Below, piece after piece: positions 34,307 through 43,072 of a DNA stretch of 64,000 bases. Made by a program: the position numbers and the translations under genes. The notes under the pieces were generated by a model, which was not told the origin of the DNA, searched no databases, and saw only the letters and a list, made by a program, of their open reading frames with translations. The stretch is from DAOUTY01 sp964453665 (GTDB lineage Bacteria; Chloroflexota; Dehalococcoidia; SZUA-161): the NCBI GenBank assembly GCA_964453665.1, contig CAYVQT010000006.1, positions 8,383 to 72,382 of the forward strand, in the 5' to 3' direction. Numbering within the stretch: the first letter of the stretch is position 1; each line of letters opens with the position of its first letter.

Positions 34307-37300
34307 GGGAATCGCGGTAATAGGTGATGGTGCGGGCGCGGCACAGGCAGCCCTCACACTGACAGAGCTGGGTGTAGAGGTCAAGCTAATCATGTCCTCT
34401 CAGGCACTGAGCTTAGACAATGTCACTGACAGCGCCTCAGTCACTGCCCCGGAGAAACTATGTAGCGTGTGGCCCCTGCTACTGCGTGCGGCGAGCCACC
34501 CACTGGTTACCCTTCATACCAACTCCAGGGTCAGGGCCATAGCCGGCAAACAGGGCAAATTCACGGTAAGGCTAACCACATACCCTCGCTATGTGCAAGC
34601 GGATTTATGCACGGCCTGCGGCCGCTGCGAGGAGGCGTGCTCGGTACAGGTACCATTCATCCTGGACGGCCGAAAGGTAACCCGGAGTGCCATCCACGCA
34701 CCCGTTCCAGGTAAAAAAACGATACCCTCAGCCTACTATATAGAGAAAAGCGGGGTCGCACCCTGTCGGGCGTCATGCCCACTCGGTATAAATGTTCAAG
34801 GATTTGTATCGCTGCTGTCTAAGGGCAAGGTGGATGAGGCTCTAAGCCTTATAAACGAAGTGGCGCCTCTCGCTGGAGTGCTCGGACGCGTATGCACCCA
34901 TCCCTGCGAGGATAATTGCAAACGCAGTGAAGTTGACAGCCCTGTATTCATCCCAGCCCTACATCGCTATGCTGCTGACAATGCACCCAGCGGCATCAAC
35001 TATAAACGTAAGGCCCCTGCCAGGTCCCGCAAGGAAAAAATTGCTATCGTCGGAAGCGGCCCCGCCGGGCTTGCCGCCGCCTGGGAACTGGCACGCCGCG
35101 GTTATGGACCCACCATATTCGAATCCCATGCGGTGGTAGGTGGTATGGTGGCTACAGGTATTCCCAGATTCCGTCTGCCCCTCGAGGTCCGGGAGAGAGA
35201 AGTGGCGGCGATCAAAGACCTGGGTGTGGATATAATGACCGGGGTGATGGTAGGCCGCGATGTGACAATTTCCGATCTGAGAGAACGGGGATACCGAGCT
35301 TTCTTCCTGGCCATAGGCGCCCACCAGAATAGGGGTCTGGGCATCCCGGGTGAAGAACTCGAAGGCGTAGTGGACGCCATCTCCCTGCTGTTCGCACTGA
35401 ACCTGAAAGTGGGCGCCTCAGTAGGCTCCAATGTGGTAGTCATTGGCGGCGGCAACAGCGCCGTGGATTCCGCCAGAACCGCCAAGAGGCGGAGCAAGGG
35501 AGTTGTGCGTATACTCTACCGCCGCACAATGGAAGAGATGACCGCAGTAGCAGACGAGGTGCAGGAGGCAATAAACGAAGGCATATCTATTGAATATCTA
35601 ACAAATCCGCTGGAGATTCTGGGCGATGGAACCAAGGTAACCGGAATACGCTGCCAGCGGATGAAAATGGGCGATATGGGAGAGGATGGCCGCCGCAGGC
35701 CCGAGCCTATACCGGGCTCGGAGTTCGTGATCGACGCGGACCACGTGGTGATAGCTATAGGACAGCGGCCCAACACCTCAATGCTCAACATCAGGTGGCT
35801 TGAGATCGATAGCGACGACTCTACTATAAAAGTGGACCCTTTAACACTCGAGACCAGGATTCCTGGCATCTTTTCCGGTGGCGATTGTGTCACAGGCCCC
35901 AACAACGTCGTCGAAGCTGTTGCCGCCGGACTGCGAGCCGCAGAGTCAATAGACCGGTATTTAAGAGGACGCGATTTGAGGAAGGGACGCAGTCTGGAGA
36001 AACCTCAAACTGTTGAGGTCGATATCAGGGAAAGAGATGCTGCCTACTACAAGCGAGCCCGTATGCCCGCTATCCCGCCTTATAAGAGGATGGGTAAATT
36101 TGAGGAAATAGCCCTGGGATTACCATTAGACGTAGGGAGACGCGAGGCCGAGCGCTGCCTCAACTGTGCCTTATGCAGTGAATGCATGGAATGTGAACAG
36201 GTGTGCGAACTGGGGGCGGTTCTCCACAAGGACAGGGAGGAGCACGTAGATATCGGAGCCGAACTCATAATCAATTTTGCCTCGGACGACGGTGAAAGTG
36301 AATACTACCTCGAGGTGCCTGAAACCGCCCAGAGCATTGCCACGCAGACCCCGAGACCGGGTGTCTATACAGTGGAGTTATTCGAAGGCCACAGCCTGCA
36401 AAGCGAGCTCGCACAGGCCTCCGCTACAGCCCTTGAAGCCGCCGCTGAACTCAGGCTCAAAGAGGGAGCCATACCCGCAGCTCAGGATAACCCAGATGGC
36501 TCAGATGACCATTCGGACCATAATCTTTGGAAGGCAGAAGCCGTCAGTACCGACAAAGCGCGCATCGGTGTTTTCCTGTGTCGCTGCGGTGGCAGCATTA
36601 ACTCAGTGATTGATTTCAATCAAGTGACCAATGAACTCTTACAACTTCCCGGCCTCTGCACCGTTCAGGAGACAGCGCAGGCGTGCAGCGAGGAGGGAGC
36701 GAACAGGATGGCGGCCCGAGCTGCGGAGTGGAAGCTTGACAAGATGGTGCTTGCCGCCTGCCGATGCTGCGGGCTGGATCAGATATGCTTCAGCTGCACC
36801 GACAGGCGAGTGATGTGCCAGCAGAACCTTGGCAATTACATCGCCACATACCTGGGAAGCAATGTGGAGTTCGTAAATATACGTGAGCAATGCGCTCTAG
36901 TTCACGAAGATGACCCCGCTGGCGCTACACGCAAGGCAATAGACATAATTTCGGCGGGCGTCGCCCGGTCCAAAAAAGCCTCTGCTGTTACCCGCGAGGA
37001 GCGTCCTCTGACTGGAGGTGCGCTAATACTGGGTGCAGGGATTCGAGGGCTTGCAGCAGCAAAGAACCTGGCCTCCCAAATTTATTCCGTAACAGTGATT
37101 GCCGGCCCCGAAGCAGACACTGCCGGAGAATCGCAGCGCTCCGAATACCTGGAAAACAGAGAGAGCCTACTTAAACAGCTCGATGAGCAGGGTATCACTG
37201 TCAGGCCGTGGCCTCAGAACCTGGAACTGGACGGCTCGCCGGGCAATTACAATGCTGTGCTGAATGACGGCTCACAGAACAGCCAGGTTGAAGCTGGAGC

Positions 37301-37826
37301 GATAATACTGGACATCGGGAAGATGCAAGGGGAAGTCCCCCCAGAAGTCATCACCAAACCGGGAAAAAGCCGCCTCGGCCGCATATTTACCCGAAGGATC
37401 GGCTCCAAAGGCCTGGAGGATATGCAATTCGCCATCAAGGATACTGCAGGTATATTCGTCATGTATCCGGATGAAGAAGACACACCGTGGGAACAGGTCC
37501 TTAAGGGAGCGTCTATGGCGGCTAGAGCGTCAGGTTATCTGTACCGGGGTAGCCTTAGCCCAATGTCCAACGCAGTTAGCATCGACAGCAAACTATGTCG
37601 CGGCTGCGGCGACTGTGCGGCCGTATGCTCTTACATAGAGATGAGAGAATCCGGCAATGGTACAGCTTGCGCCTATGTCGACCGGGCGTTGTGCCTCGGC
37701 TGTGGAGTTTGTATCGCACACTGTCCCACAGGTGCCATAACTCAAGCTTTCCAGAGCGACGCAAACCTAAGCTCCACGCTTGAAGCGTTGCTGGGAAAGA
37801 CATCCTATATGGTTGAAGTGGCATGA
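34299..37826 (+). CDS. GltD-like NADPH:FAD protein enclosed by HdrA-like sequence (fusion)
   Basis: A 1175-residue composite. Residues 1-100 look like a decayed Rossmann domain; 104-114 a partial ferredoxin (CTACGRCEEAC). 150-560 form a full GltD-type glutamate synthase small subunit: CRASC and CTHPCEDNC cysteines, FAD site AIVGSGPAGLAAAWELARRG (about 249-268), NADPH site VVIGGGNSAVDSARTAKRRS (381-400), and GIFSGGDCVTGPNN (523-536). 620-636 is a cysteine cluster. 755-895 repeats the HdrA N-terminal block (IGVFLCRCGGSINSVIDF, CRCCGLDQICFSC), 905-930 a weak second FAD domain, and 1100-1150 two [4Fe-4S] sites (CRGCGDCAAVC, CLGCGVCIAHC). Likely it connects NADPH with ferredoxin and with HdrA-MvhD partners. 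A GltD-HdrA fusion of this size is unusual. Confidence 0.85.
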   Translation: MARGIAVIGDGAGAAQAALTLTELGVEVKLIMSSQALSLDNVTDSASVTAPEKLCSVWPLLLRAASHPLVTLHTNSRVRAIAGKQGKFTVRLTTYPRYVQADLCTACGRCEEACSVQVPFILDGRKVTRSAIHAPVPGKKTIPSAYYIEKSGVAPCRASCPLGINVQGFVSLLSKGKVDEALSLINEVAPLAGVLGRVCTHPCEDNCKRSEVDSPVFIPALHRYAADNAPSGINYKRKAPARSRKEKIAIVGSGPAGLAAAWELARRGYGPTIFESHAVVGGMVATGIPRFRLPLEVREREVAAIKDLGVDIMTGVMVGRDVTISDLRERGYRAFFLAIGAHQNRGLGIPGEELEGVVDAISLLFALNLKVGASVGSNVVVIGGGNSAVDSARTAKRRSKGVVRILYRRTMEEMTAVADEVQEAINEGISIEYLTNPLEILGDGTKVTGIRCQRMKMGDMGEDGRRRPEPIPGSEFVIDADHVVIAIGQRPNTSMLNIRWLEIDSDDSTIKVDPLTLETRIPGIFSGGDCVTGPNNVVEAVAAGLRAAESIDRYLRGRDLRKGRSLEKPQTVEVDIRERDAAYYKRARMPAIPPYKRMGKFEEIALGLPLDVGRREAERCLNCALCSECMECEQVCELGAVLHKDREEHVDIGAELIINFASDDGESEYYLEVPETAQSIATQTPRPGVYTVELFEGHSLQSELAQASATALEAAAELRLKEGAIPAAQDNPDGSDDHSDHNLWKAEAVSTDKARIGVFLCRCGGSINSVIDFNQVTNELLQLPGLCTVQETAQACSEEGANRMAARAAEWKLDKMVLAACRCCGLDQICFSCTDRRVMCQQNLGNYIATYLGSNVEFVNIREQCALVHEDDPAGATRKAIDIISAGVARSKKASAVTREERPLTGGALILGAGIRGLAAAKNLASQIYSVTVIAGPEADTAGESQRSEYLENRESLLKQLDEQGITVRPWPQNLELDGSPGNYNAVLNDGSQNSQVEAGAIILDIGKMQGEVPPEVITKPGKSRLGRIFTRRIGSKGLEDMQFAIKDTAGIFVMYPDEEDTPWEQVLKGASMAARASGYLYRGSLSPMSNAVSIDSKLCRGCGDCAAVCSYIEMRESGNGTACAYVDRALCLGCGVCIAHCPTGAITQAFQSDANLSSTLEALLGKTSYMVEVA

Positions 37827-38236
37827 GCGAGTCAGCGATACATTTAGTCGTGTTCGCCTGCAACTGGGATGGCCTCAGTTGCCTGGAAGAGGCAGCCAGA
37901 GGGGGATTAGGCTACCCTGCCTCTGTGAGGGTAGTCAGGGTAAGCTGTCTCTCACGGTTGCATCAAGGCCTTATGCTCAAGGCCTTTGAACTGGGTGCGG
38001 ATGGTGTAATGCTTCTGGGATGTGAACCGGGCAACTGCCAGTATGACATCGATGCCGGACTTATTACGCAAGAGTTCGAAAAAGCGCAGACAGTATTAAA
38101 GCTGCTTGGGCTGGGAGAAGAAAGACTGGTCCTCTGTCAGACAGCTCGCGGGGATGGGCCAGGATTTGTAAGGCGGGTAACAGACTTTGCCAAAGAGATC
38201 GAGCAGATGCAACCTGCCGTCACCGCTGGAGCCTAG
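37823..38236 (+). CDS. MvhD/FrhD-like [2Fe-2S] electron-transfer subunit
   Basis: A 137-residue protein with the MvhD signature: LVVFACNWDGLSCLEEAARG, VRVSCLSRLHQGLMLKAFE, GADGVMLLGCEPGNCQYDI and LCQTARGDGPGFVRRVTDFA. The conserved cysteines bind a [2Fe-2S] cluster. In methanogens MvhD hands electrons from hydrogenase to HdrA; here no hydrogenase lies nearby, so the electron donor may be another protein of this cluster. Starts in an ATGA overlap with the fusion gene stop (37826). Confidence 0.9.
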   Translation: MSESAIHLVVFACNWDGLSCLEEAARGGLGYPASVRVVRVSCLSRLHQGLMLKAFELGADGVMLLGCEPGNCQYDIDAGLITQEFEKAQTVLKLLGLGEERLVLCQTARGDGPGFVRRVTDFAKEIEQMQPAVTAGA

Positions 38237-38310
38237 CAGCTAAAGGCTCACTAAGCCATCTATGATGAATATAGAAGAATTATTTTTTAAGGACAGGATA
38301 CAGATCAAAG

Positions 38311-39456
38311 GTGTTCAATACTGAACGAGAGATAAGTGAAAGCAAGATACGCCTCTGCCTTGACTGCGGCAAGTGCACGGTGGTATGTCCGGTCGCCCAG
38401 AACGACCCGGCATTCAACCCGCGTCTCATAGCACAGAGAAGGTTATCGCAAAATAAACACAGTCCGCAGGACGAGACAATCTGGGAATGCCTCAGTTGCT
38501 ACATGTGCGTTGAACGCTGCAACTACCGTGTGGATTTTCCCGCATTTATTCACAGTCTGAGAGCCGAGGCGCTCACTGAAGGCGCTGAATTGCAGTGCAG
38601 CCACGGCGGAACGCTCCAGGCGCTCCAGCACCTGATGGCGCGTGAAGACCTGCAGCAGGACCGACTGAACTGGCTCCCGCAGGACATTGAACTGTCTGAA
38701 CAAAACGACGTAATATTCTTTGTAGGCTGTGCTCCCTATTTTGATACCGTGTTCAGCGATCTGGAAGTGAACACCCTCGGCGGTGTAGAAGGTGCGCTAA
38801 GGCTGCTTAACCGCGCCCAGGTGCCCTTTAACATTCTTGCCAATGAACGCTGCTGCGGGAGAGACCTGCTGCTCCAAGGCGATCGAGAAGGATTTCTGGC
38901 TCTGGCGAAAGCCAATATGCGCGAGTTCAGTAAACACGGCGTCAGCAAGATTATCACTAACTGTCCTGAATGCTACCATACGCTGAAGGTTGAATACCCC
39001 GATATGCTGGGGGCTACGGGTATCCAGGTAATGCATCTGACAGAGGTTATAGCACCGCTCGTTCAAAGCGGAGACCTTAGTCTCGGCGAACTTGAGCAAA
39101 GGGTCACATATCACGATCCCTGCACGCTGGGCAGATGCTCCAGGATATTCGATGAGCCCCGCCAGATTCTACGGGCTGTATCAGGACTAGACATAGTAGA
39201 GATGGAGCAGAACCGTGAGAAGGCGCTGTGCTGCGGTGCAAGCCCCTGGGTGCACTGCGGTGCGGTGAACCGGCAGATACAGGAGCAGCGCCTCGCCCAG
39301 GCTGCGGCCACTGGGGCAGATATACTTGTGACCGCATGCCCCAAGTGCCAGATACATCTGAGGTGCGCCCAAAAAAGTCACGATGGTAAAATTCCCCAGG
39401 TCGAGATCCAGGACATAGCATTTCTGGCAGCCCGGGCTCTGGATAGTAGGAGGTGA
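38311..39456 (+). CDS. HdrC-HdrB fusion-type Fe-S protein (CCG domains)
   Basis: A 381-residue protein with an N-terminal two-[4Fe-4S] domain (CLDCGKCTVVCP and CLSCYMCVERC, about 16-70) like HdrC, followed by two CCG domains as in HdrB. Cysteine-rich blocks seen are ANERCCGRDLLLQ, ITNCPECYHTLKVEY, YHDPCTLGRCSRI, EKALCCGASPWVHCG and TACPKCQIHLRC. HdrB CCG domains bind noncubane [4Fe-4S] clusters and reduce heterodisulfides; here the real acceptor is unknown. Start is GTG at 38311. It overlaps the following HdrA gene at GTGA. Confidence 0.88.
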   Translation: MFNTEREISESKIRLCLDCGKCTVVCPVAQNDPAFNPRLIAQRRLSQNKHSPQDETIWECLSCYMCVERCNYRVDFPAFIHSLRAEALTEGAELQCSHGGTLQALQHLMAREDLQQDRLNWLPQDIELSEQNDVIFFVGCAPYFDTVFSDLEVNTLGGVEGALRLLNRAQVPFNILANERCCGRDLLLQGDREGFLALAKANMREFSKHGVSKIITNCPECYHTLKVEYPDMLGATGIQVMHLTEVIAPLVQSGDLSLGELEQRVTYHDPCTLGRCSRIFDEPRQILRAVSGLDIVEMEQNREKALCCGASPWVHCGAVNRQIQEQRLAQAAATGADILVTACPKCQIHLRCAQKSHDGKIPQVEIQDIAFLAARALDSRR

Positions 39457-39461
39457 GTTGG

Positions 39462-41927
39462 TTGGCTGAAGAGGAACTGAGAATAGGCGTATTTGTATGC
39501 GATTGTGGACTCAACATAGCAGGGTCGGTTGACACGGAGGAGGTGCGGGAAGCAGCAGAAAAGCTGCCCGATGTCGTGGTCTCGGTGAGAAATAAATATA
39601 CCTGCGCCGACCCCGGGCAGGAAGAGATAAAGAGGCACATACGCGAATATAATCTGAACCGCGTGGTGGTGGCCTCCTGTACCCCCCTGCTCCATGAGTC
39701 AACCTTCCGCAACTGCGTGGCAGAGGCCGGGCTTAACCCTTACCTCTTTTCGATGGCCAGCATCAGGGAGCATTGCAGCTGGGTACACCTCCACGACCGT
39801 GAGGCCGCCACCAGGAAGGCTAAAGATATCGTTAAGATGGCAGTAGCCCGCGCTCGCTTACTCGAAGCCCAGAAGGAGATGGAGATACCAGTCACCGATG
39901 CCGCTCTGGTGATCGGCGGTGGGGTGGCTGGAATTCAGGCAGCCCTGGACCTGGCCGATGCCGGGCACCAGGTATACCTGGTGGAAAAGGAGCCCTCTAT
40001 CGGGGGCATAATGGCGCAACTGGACAAGACATTCCCAACCATGGACTGTTCGATATGTGTGCTCGGGCCCAAGATGATGGACGTGGACCGCCACCCTCTA
40101 ATCGAACTACTCGCCTACAGCGAAGTCGAGGCGGTTTCAGGCTACGTCGGCAATTTCAAGGTACGTGTGCGCAGAAAAGCACGATATGTGAACGAGGACG
40201 ATTGCACCGCCTGCGGCGACTGCGCTGAGGTCTGCCCGGTGGTATTGCCCGATGAGTTTCAGCAGGGCTTTTCCTCGCGCAAAGCAGCTTACATACCGCT
40301 ACCTCAAGCAGTGCCCCCAGCCTATCTTATCGATATGGAGCACTGCCTGGGTAATAACCCCATAGCCTGTGACAAGTGCCTTAAAGCCTGCGAGAAGCAA
40401 TGTATCGACCTGAATATGCATGACCGGATAGTTGAATTGGATGTAGGCACTATAATCGTGTCTACGGGCATGGGGATATACGACCCCACTCCACTTGACG
40501 AGTACGGTTACACGCGCTTTGAAAATGTTATCACCAGCATGGAGTTTGAACGGTTGATATGCGGCGGTGGACCCACCGACGGACATCTGGTGCGCCCCTC
40601 TGACCACCGGACACCGGCGCGCATCGGCTTCATCCAGTGCGTTGGCTCCAGGACAGAGAACCGCGGCAATCCCTATTGCTCCAACGTTTGCTGTATGAAT
40701 ACGGTGAAGGACAGCCTGCTTATAAAAGAGCATCACCCAGACGCAGAGATCTATGTCTTCTACATGGACATCCGAGCCTTCGGCAAAGGCTTCGAAGATT
40801 TATTCCGGCGTTCCAAGGAGGAGGACGTTCACTACATCCGCGGCCTGCCCGGTGAAATTACCGAAGACCCTGTTACAAAAAACCTGCGCATCAAAGTAGA
40901 AAACACCACCGCAGCGCGTGTAGAGGAATACGAGCTGGACCTGGTGATCCTGTCGTTAGGCCTGGAGCCCAAGGCTGACCTGAAGCAGCTAGCCAACATG
41001 CTGAATATCTCCCAGACCAGCGATGGCTTCGTAATGGAGGCTCATCCCAAGCTGAGGCCGGTGGATGCGCCCACGCCGGGTATCTTCTTCGCCGGCTGTG
41101 TGGAGGCACCCAAAGACGTAAAGGACAGCGTAACCCAGGCCGGGGCGGCAGCCGCCAGAAGCTCAATTATACTGAACTCAGAGATCCTCAAAATGGAGGC
41201 CCTCAAGGCAGTAATAGACCTTGACAAATGCACGTCCTGCGGCGTCTGCGCCAAGGTCTGCCCCTACGGGGCGATCAAGGTAGATATTAAGGCCAAGACA
41301 GGCGCGCAGGTGGTGGCCGCGGCATGTGCCGGCTGCGGCACCTGCGCTGCGGAGTGCCGCTTTGACGCCATAACCATGCAGCACTTCAGCGATGCACAGA
41401 TACTGACCCAGATAGACGCCGCTCTGGAGGAAGAGCCTGAGAAGAAGATCATAAGCTTCCTGTGTAACTGGTGCAGCTATGCGGGAGGTGATCTGGCGGG
41501 GGTCTCGAGGCTGCAGTATCCGCCCAACAACCGATTCATCCGCACCATGTGCAGCGGAAGAGTGGACGAGAAGTTCATCCTCCACGCCTTCGAGAAAGGA
41601 GCTCCCCTGGTGCTTCTCTCGGGATGCCACATAAATGACTGCCACTACATCAGCGCCAACCACTGGACCAAGCGCCGCGCAGAGAAGCTATGGAAGCGCC
41701 TGGAAAAGCTCGGAATCCGGCAGGAACGCCTACAACTGCAATGGGTCAGCGCCGCCGAGGGCCCCAGGTTCGCCCAGCTAATGCGCGATTTGGAGGAGAT
41801 GCGGCAGCAGGTCACGCCCGAGGAGATAGAGCACACCAAGCAGGTGCTTGCCGAGCAGAGGCTGGCGAAGGCAAAGGAAGAGGAGGAGGAGGCGGAATCT
41901 CTCGAACCACAGGTTGAAGCAGCATAA
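39462..41927 (+). CDS. HdrA-MvhD fusion flavoprotein
   Basis: An 821-residue HdrA-like protein with C-terminal MvhD. Order: N-terminal HdrA block (LRIGVFVCDCGLNIAGSVD, CADPGQEEIKRHIREY); FAD fold AALVIGGGVAGIQAALDLAD (about 147-166) with the SICVLGPKMMDV segment; four-Cys clusters CTACGDCAEVCP and CDKCLKACEKQC; Fe-S sites at the end CTSCGVCAKVCPYGAI and CAGCGTCAAECRFDAI; then MvhD domain IISFLCNWCSYAGGDLAGVS, RTMCSGRVDEKFIL and LLSGCHINDCHY. HdrA is the site of flavin-based electron bifurcation in known complexes. The start is TTG at 39462 with AGGAGG eight bases before it (39448-39453); the GTG at 39453 overlaps the ribosome site. Confidence 0.9.
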   Translation: MAEEELRIGVFVCDCGLNIAGSVDTEEVREAAEKLPDVVVSVRNKYTCADPGQEEIKRHIREYNLNRVVVASCTPLLHESTFRNCVAEAGLNPYLFSMASIREHCSWVHLHDREAATRKAKDIVKMAVARARLLEAQKEMEIPVTDAALVIGGGVAGIQAALDLADAGHQVYLVEKEPSIGGIMAQLDKTFPTMDCSICVLGPKMMDVDRHPLIELLAYSEVEAVSGYVGNFKVRVRRKARYVNEDDCTACGDCAEVCPVVLPDEFQQGFSSRKAAYIPLPQAVPPAYLIDMEHCLGNNPIACDKCLKACEKQCIDLNMHDRIVELDVGTIIVSTGMGIYDPTPLDEYGYTRFENVITSMEFERLICGGGPTDGHLVRPSDHRTPARIGFIQCVGSRTENRGNPYCSNVCCMNTVKDSLLIKEHHPDAEIYVFYMDIRAFGKGFEDLFRRSKEEDVHYIRGLPGEITEDPVTKNLRIKVENTTAARVEEYELDLVILSLGLEPKADLKQLANMLNISQTSDGFVMEAHPKLRPVDAPTPGIFFAGCVEAPKDVKDSVTQAGAAAARSSIILNSEILKMEALKAVIDLDKCTSCGVCAKVCPYGAIKVDIKAKTGAQVVAAACAGCGTCAAECRFDAITMQHFSDAQILTQIDAALEEEPEKKIISFLCNWCSYAGGDLAGVSRLQYPPNNRFIRTMCSGRVDEKFILHAFEKGAPLVLLSGCHINDCHYISANHWTKRRAEKLWKRLEKLGIRQERLQLQWVSAAEGPRFAQLMRDLEEMRQQVTPEEIEHTKQVLAEQRLAKAKEEEEEAESLEPQVEAA

Positions 41928-41959
41928 CGCCACGATTAGATAATTCCAATAGATACACA

Positions 41960-41987
41960 GGATGGGTGCAGTAAGGCGGAACCCACC
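41960..41987 (-). repeat. Decayed GGTGGGT palindrome
   Basis: GGATGGGTGCAGTAAGGCGG followed by AACCCACC. It aligns to the reverse complement of 10818-10848 but the CTAC foot is lost. Downstream of the HdrA-MvhD gene. Confidence 0.45.
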
Positions 41988-42041
41988 GAATCATCTCCAA
42001 ATTAGGAGCGTGCTGTTTCACTATGCATGCCTTACCTCCAC

Positions 42042-42071
42042 TTGACACCCTCTCTCACTAGAAGCTATAAT
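42042..42071 (+). promoter_or_regulatory. Promoter of rpsU-yqeY
   Basis: TTGACA at 42042-42047 and TATAAT at 42066-42071, spacer 18 bp. Both hexamers are consensus. The predicted start is near 42078, giving a leader of about 40 nt before rpsU. Confidence 0.8.
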
Positions 42072-42120
42072 CAAGGGGTTCTGTGAATAAAGAAAGGGCT
42101 GTAAAGGGGGTGTTTTGTGA

Positions 42121-42303
42121 GTGACTGAAGTATGGGTTGGAGATAACGAGCCTTTTGAGATCGCGCTGAAGCGATTTAATAAAAAAGTCCAACAAGATGG
42201 CGTCCTTTCCGAGGCTCGGCGCAGGGAACACTTCGAGAAGCCGAGTATTAAGCGTAAGAAGAAAGAGGCTACCAAAAGGCGGAAGAGTTCCAGAAGTTCC
42301 TGA
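42121..42303 (+). CDS. rpsU: 30S ribosomal protein S21
   Basis: A 60-residue basic protein: VTEVWVGDNEPFEIALKRFN, then EARRREHFEKPSIKRKKKEA. This is the S21 fold; the protein binds the 30S platform and aids mRNA selection. The start is GTG at 42121, preceded by AAGGGGG; the ORF ends in a basic Ser/Arg tail. It precedes yqeY by 39 bp, a common gene pair. Confidence 0.95.
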   Translation: MTEVWVGDNEPFEIALKRFNKKVQQDGVLSEARRREHFEKPSIKRKKKEATKRRKSSRSS

Positions 42304-42342
42304 ACAGCATCGATAGCGCAGGTAAATGTCGGGAAAGAGAAG

Positions 42343-42795
42343 ATGTTGCAAGAGAAATTGATTGCTGACCTCAGGCACGCTATGAAGAGTGGCGACAAGA
42401 AACGCGTCGAAGTGCTCCGGATGGTGAGAGCAAATATCAAGAACGCCGAGATAGCGCAGCAGAAAAGCCTGGATGATCCTGATGTTCTCGGAGTAATCAC
42501 CAAGGAGGTCAAGCAGCATCGAGAGAGCATCACCGAGTTCAAAAAGGGTAACCGGCAGGATTTAGTCGACAAGGAGGAAGCGGAGCTAGATATATTACTC
42601 GAGTACCTGCCGGAGCAAGTATCCCGTGATGAGATCGTCGCTGCTGCCCGACAGGTGATCGAGGAGGTGGGAGCACGAGGGGCCGGGGATAAGGGCAAGG
42701 TCATGCAGAAGCTCATACCTCAACTTAAGGGTAAGGCCGAAGGGCGCGAGATAAACGAGGTGGTAACCGAGCTACTTAGCGGCTCGACAGGATAA
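42343..42795 (+). CDS. yqeY: YqeY/GatB-like domain protein
   Basis: A 150-residue protein of the YqeY family, similar to the C-terminal domain of GatB/GatE amidotransferase subunits that grip misacylated tRNA. Visible blocks are LIADLRHAMKSGDKKRVEVL, LRMVRANIKNAEIAQQKSL and LLEYLPEQVSRDEIVAAARQ. The standalone version has no proven role. Follows rpsU. Confidence 0.9.
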   Translation: MLQEKLIADLRHAMKSGDKKRVEVLRMVRANIKNAEIAQQKSLDDPDVLGVITKEVKQHRESITEFKKGNRQDLVDKEEAELDILLEYLPEQVSRDEIVAAARQVIEEVGARGAGDKGKVMQKLIPQLKGKAEGREINEVVTELLSGSTG

Positions 42796-42820
42796 GAGGG
42801 TAACCCTGAAAAGGTTTGGC

Positions 42821-42865
42821 AAGGGAACAAAAGAGCAAGCCATAGACTTGTCCTATTGTTCCCTT
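42821..42865 (+). terminator. Possible terminator after yqeY
   Basis: 10-bp arms AAGGGAACAA (42821-42830) and TTGTTCCCTT (42856-42865) with a 25-base loop, ending in TT. The T tract is short, so rho-independent termination is only moderately likely. Confidence 0.4.
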
Positions 42866-42925
42866 TCGCATTTCCATATCAGACGCATCATGCAGTTGCG
42901 CACGAGCCGTAGCCAGAGAATTCTC

Positions 42926-42954
42926 CGTCGTTACAGGAGTCACGACGCTACAGG
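42926..42954 (-). repeat. 29-bp palindromic repeat, first copy (CTAC foot)
   Basis: CGTCGTTACAGGAGTCACGA followed by CGCTACAGG. The core is GTCGTTAC, AGGA, GTCACGAC (8-bp arms, one mismatch). The CTAC foot is at 42948-42951. Matches 43073-43101 with one difference. Confidence 0.75.
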
Positions 42955-42977
42955 CAGATGTTCGGTTGTAGGCTATC

Positions 42978-43064
42978 CGTAGCGTTGCCACTCCCTTCGG
43001 GCTTGCCATCGGCTCTGAGGCTCAGGATCGTAGAGAGCCTCAGAGCGAAACGCCTATGGCAACG
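42978..43064. repeat. 87-bp dispersed repeat, copy B
   Basis: Reverse-complement match to 13324-13410: 81 of 87 identical, no gaps. Outer arms CGTTGCCA and TGGCAACG pair perfectly here; inner arms CTGAGGCT/AGCCTCAG. The GTAG foot is at 42979-42982. Confidence 0.85.
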
Positions 43065-43072
43065 AAGGCTCT

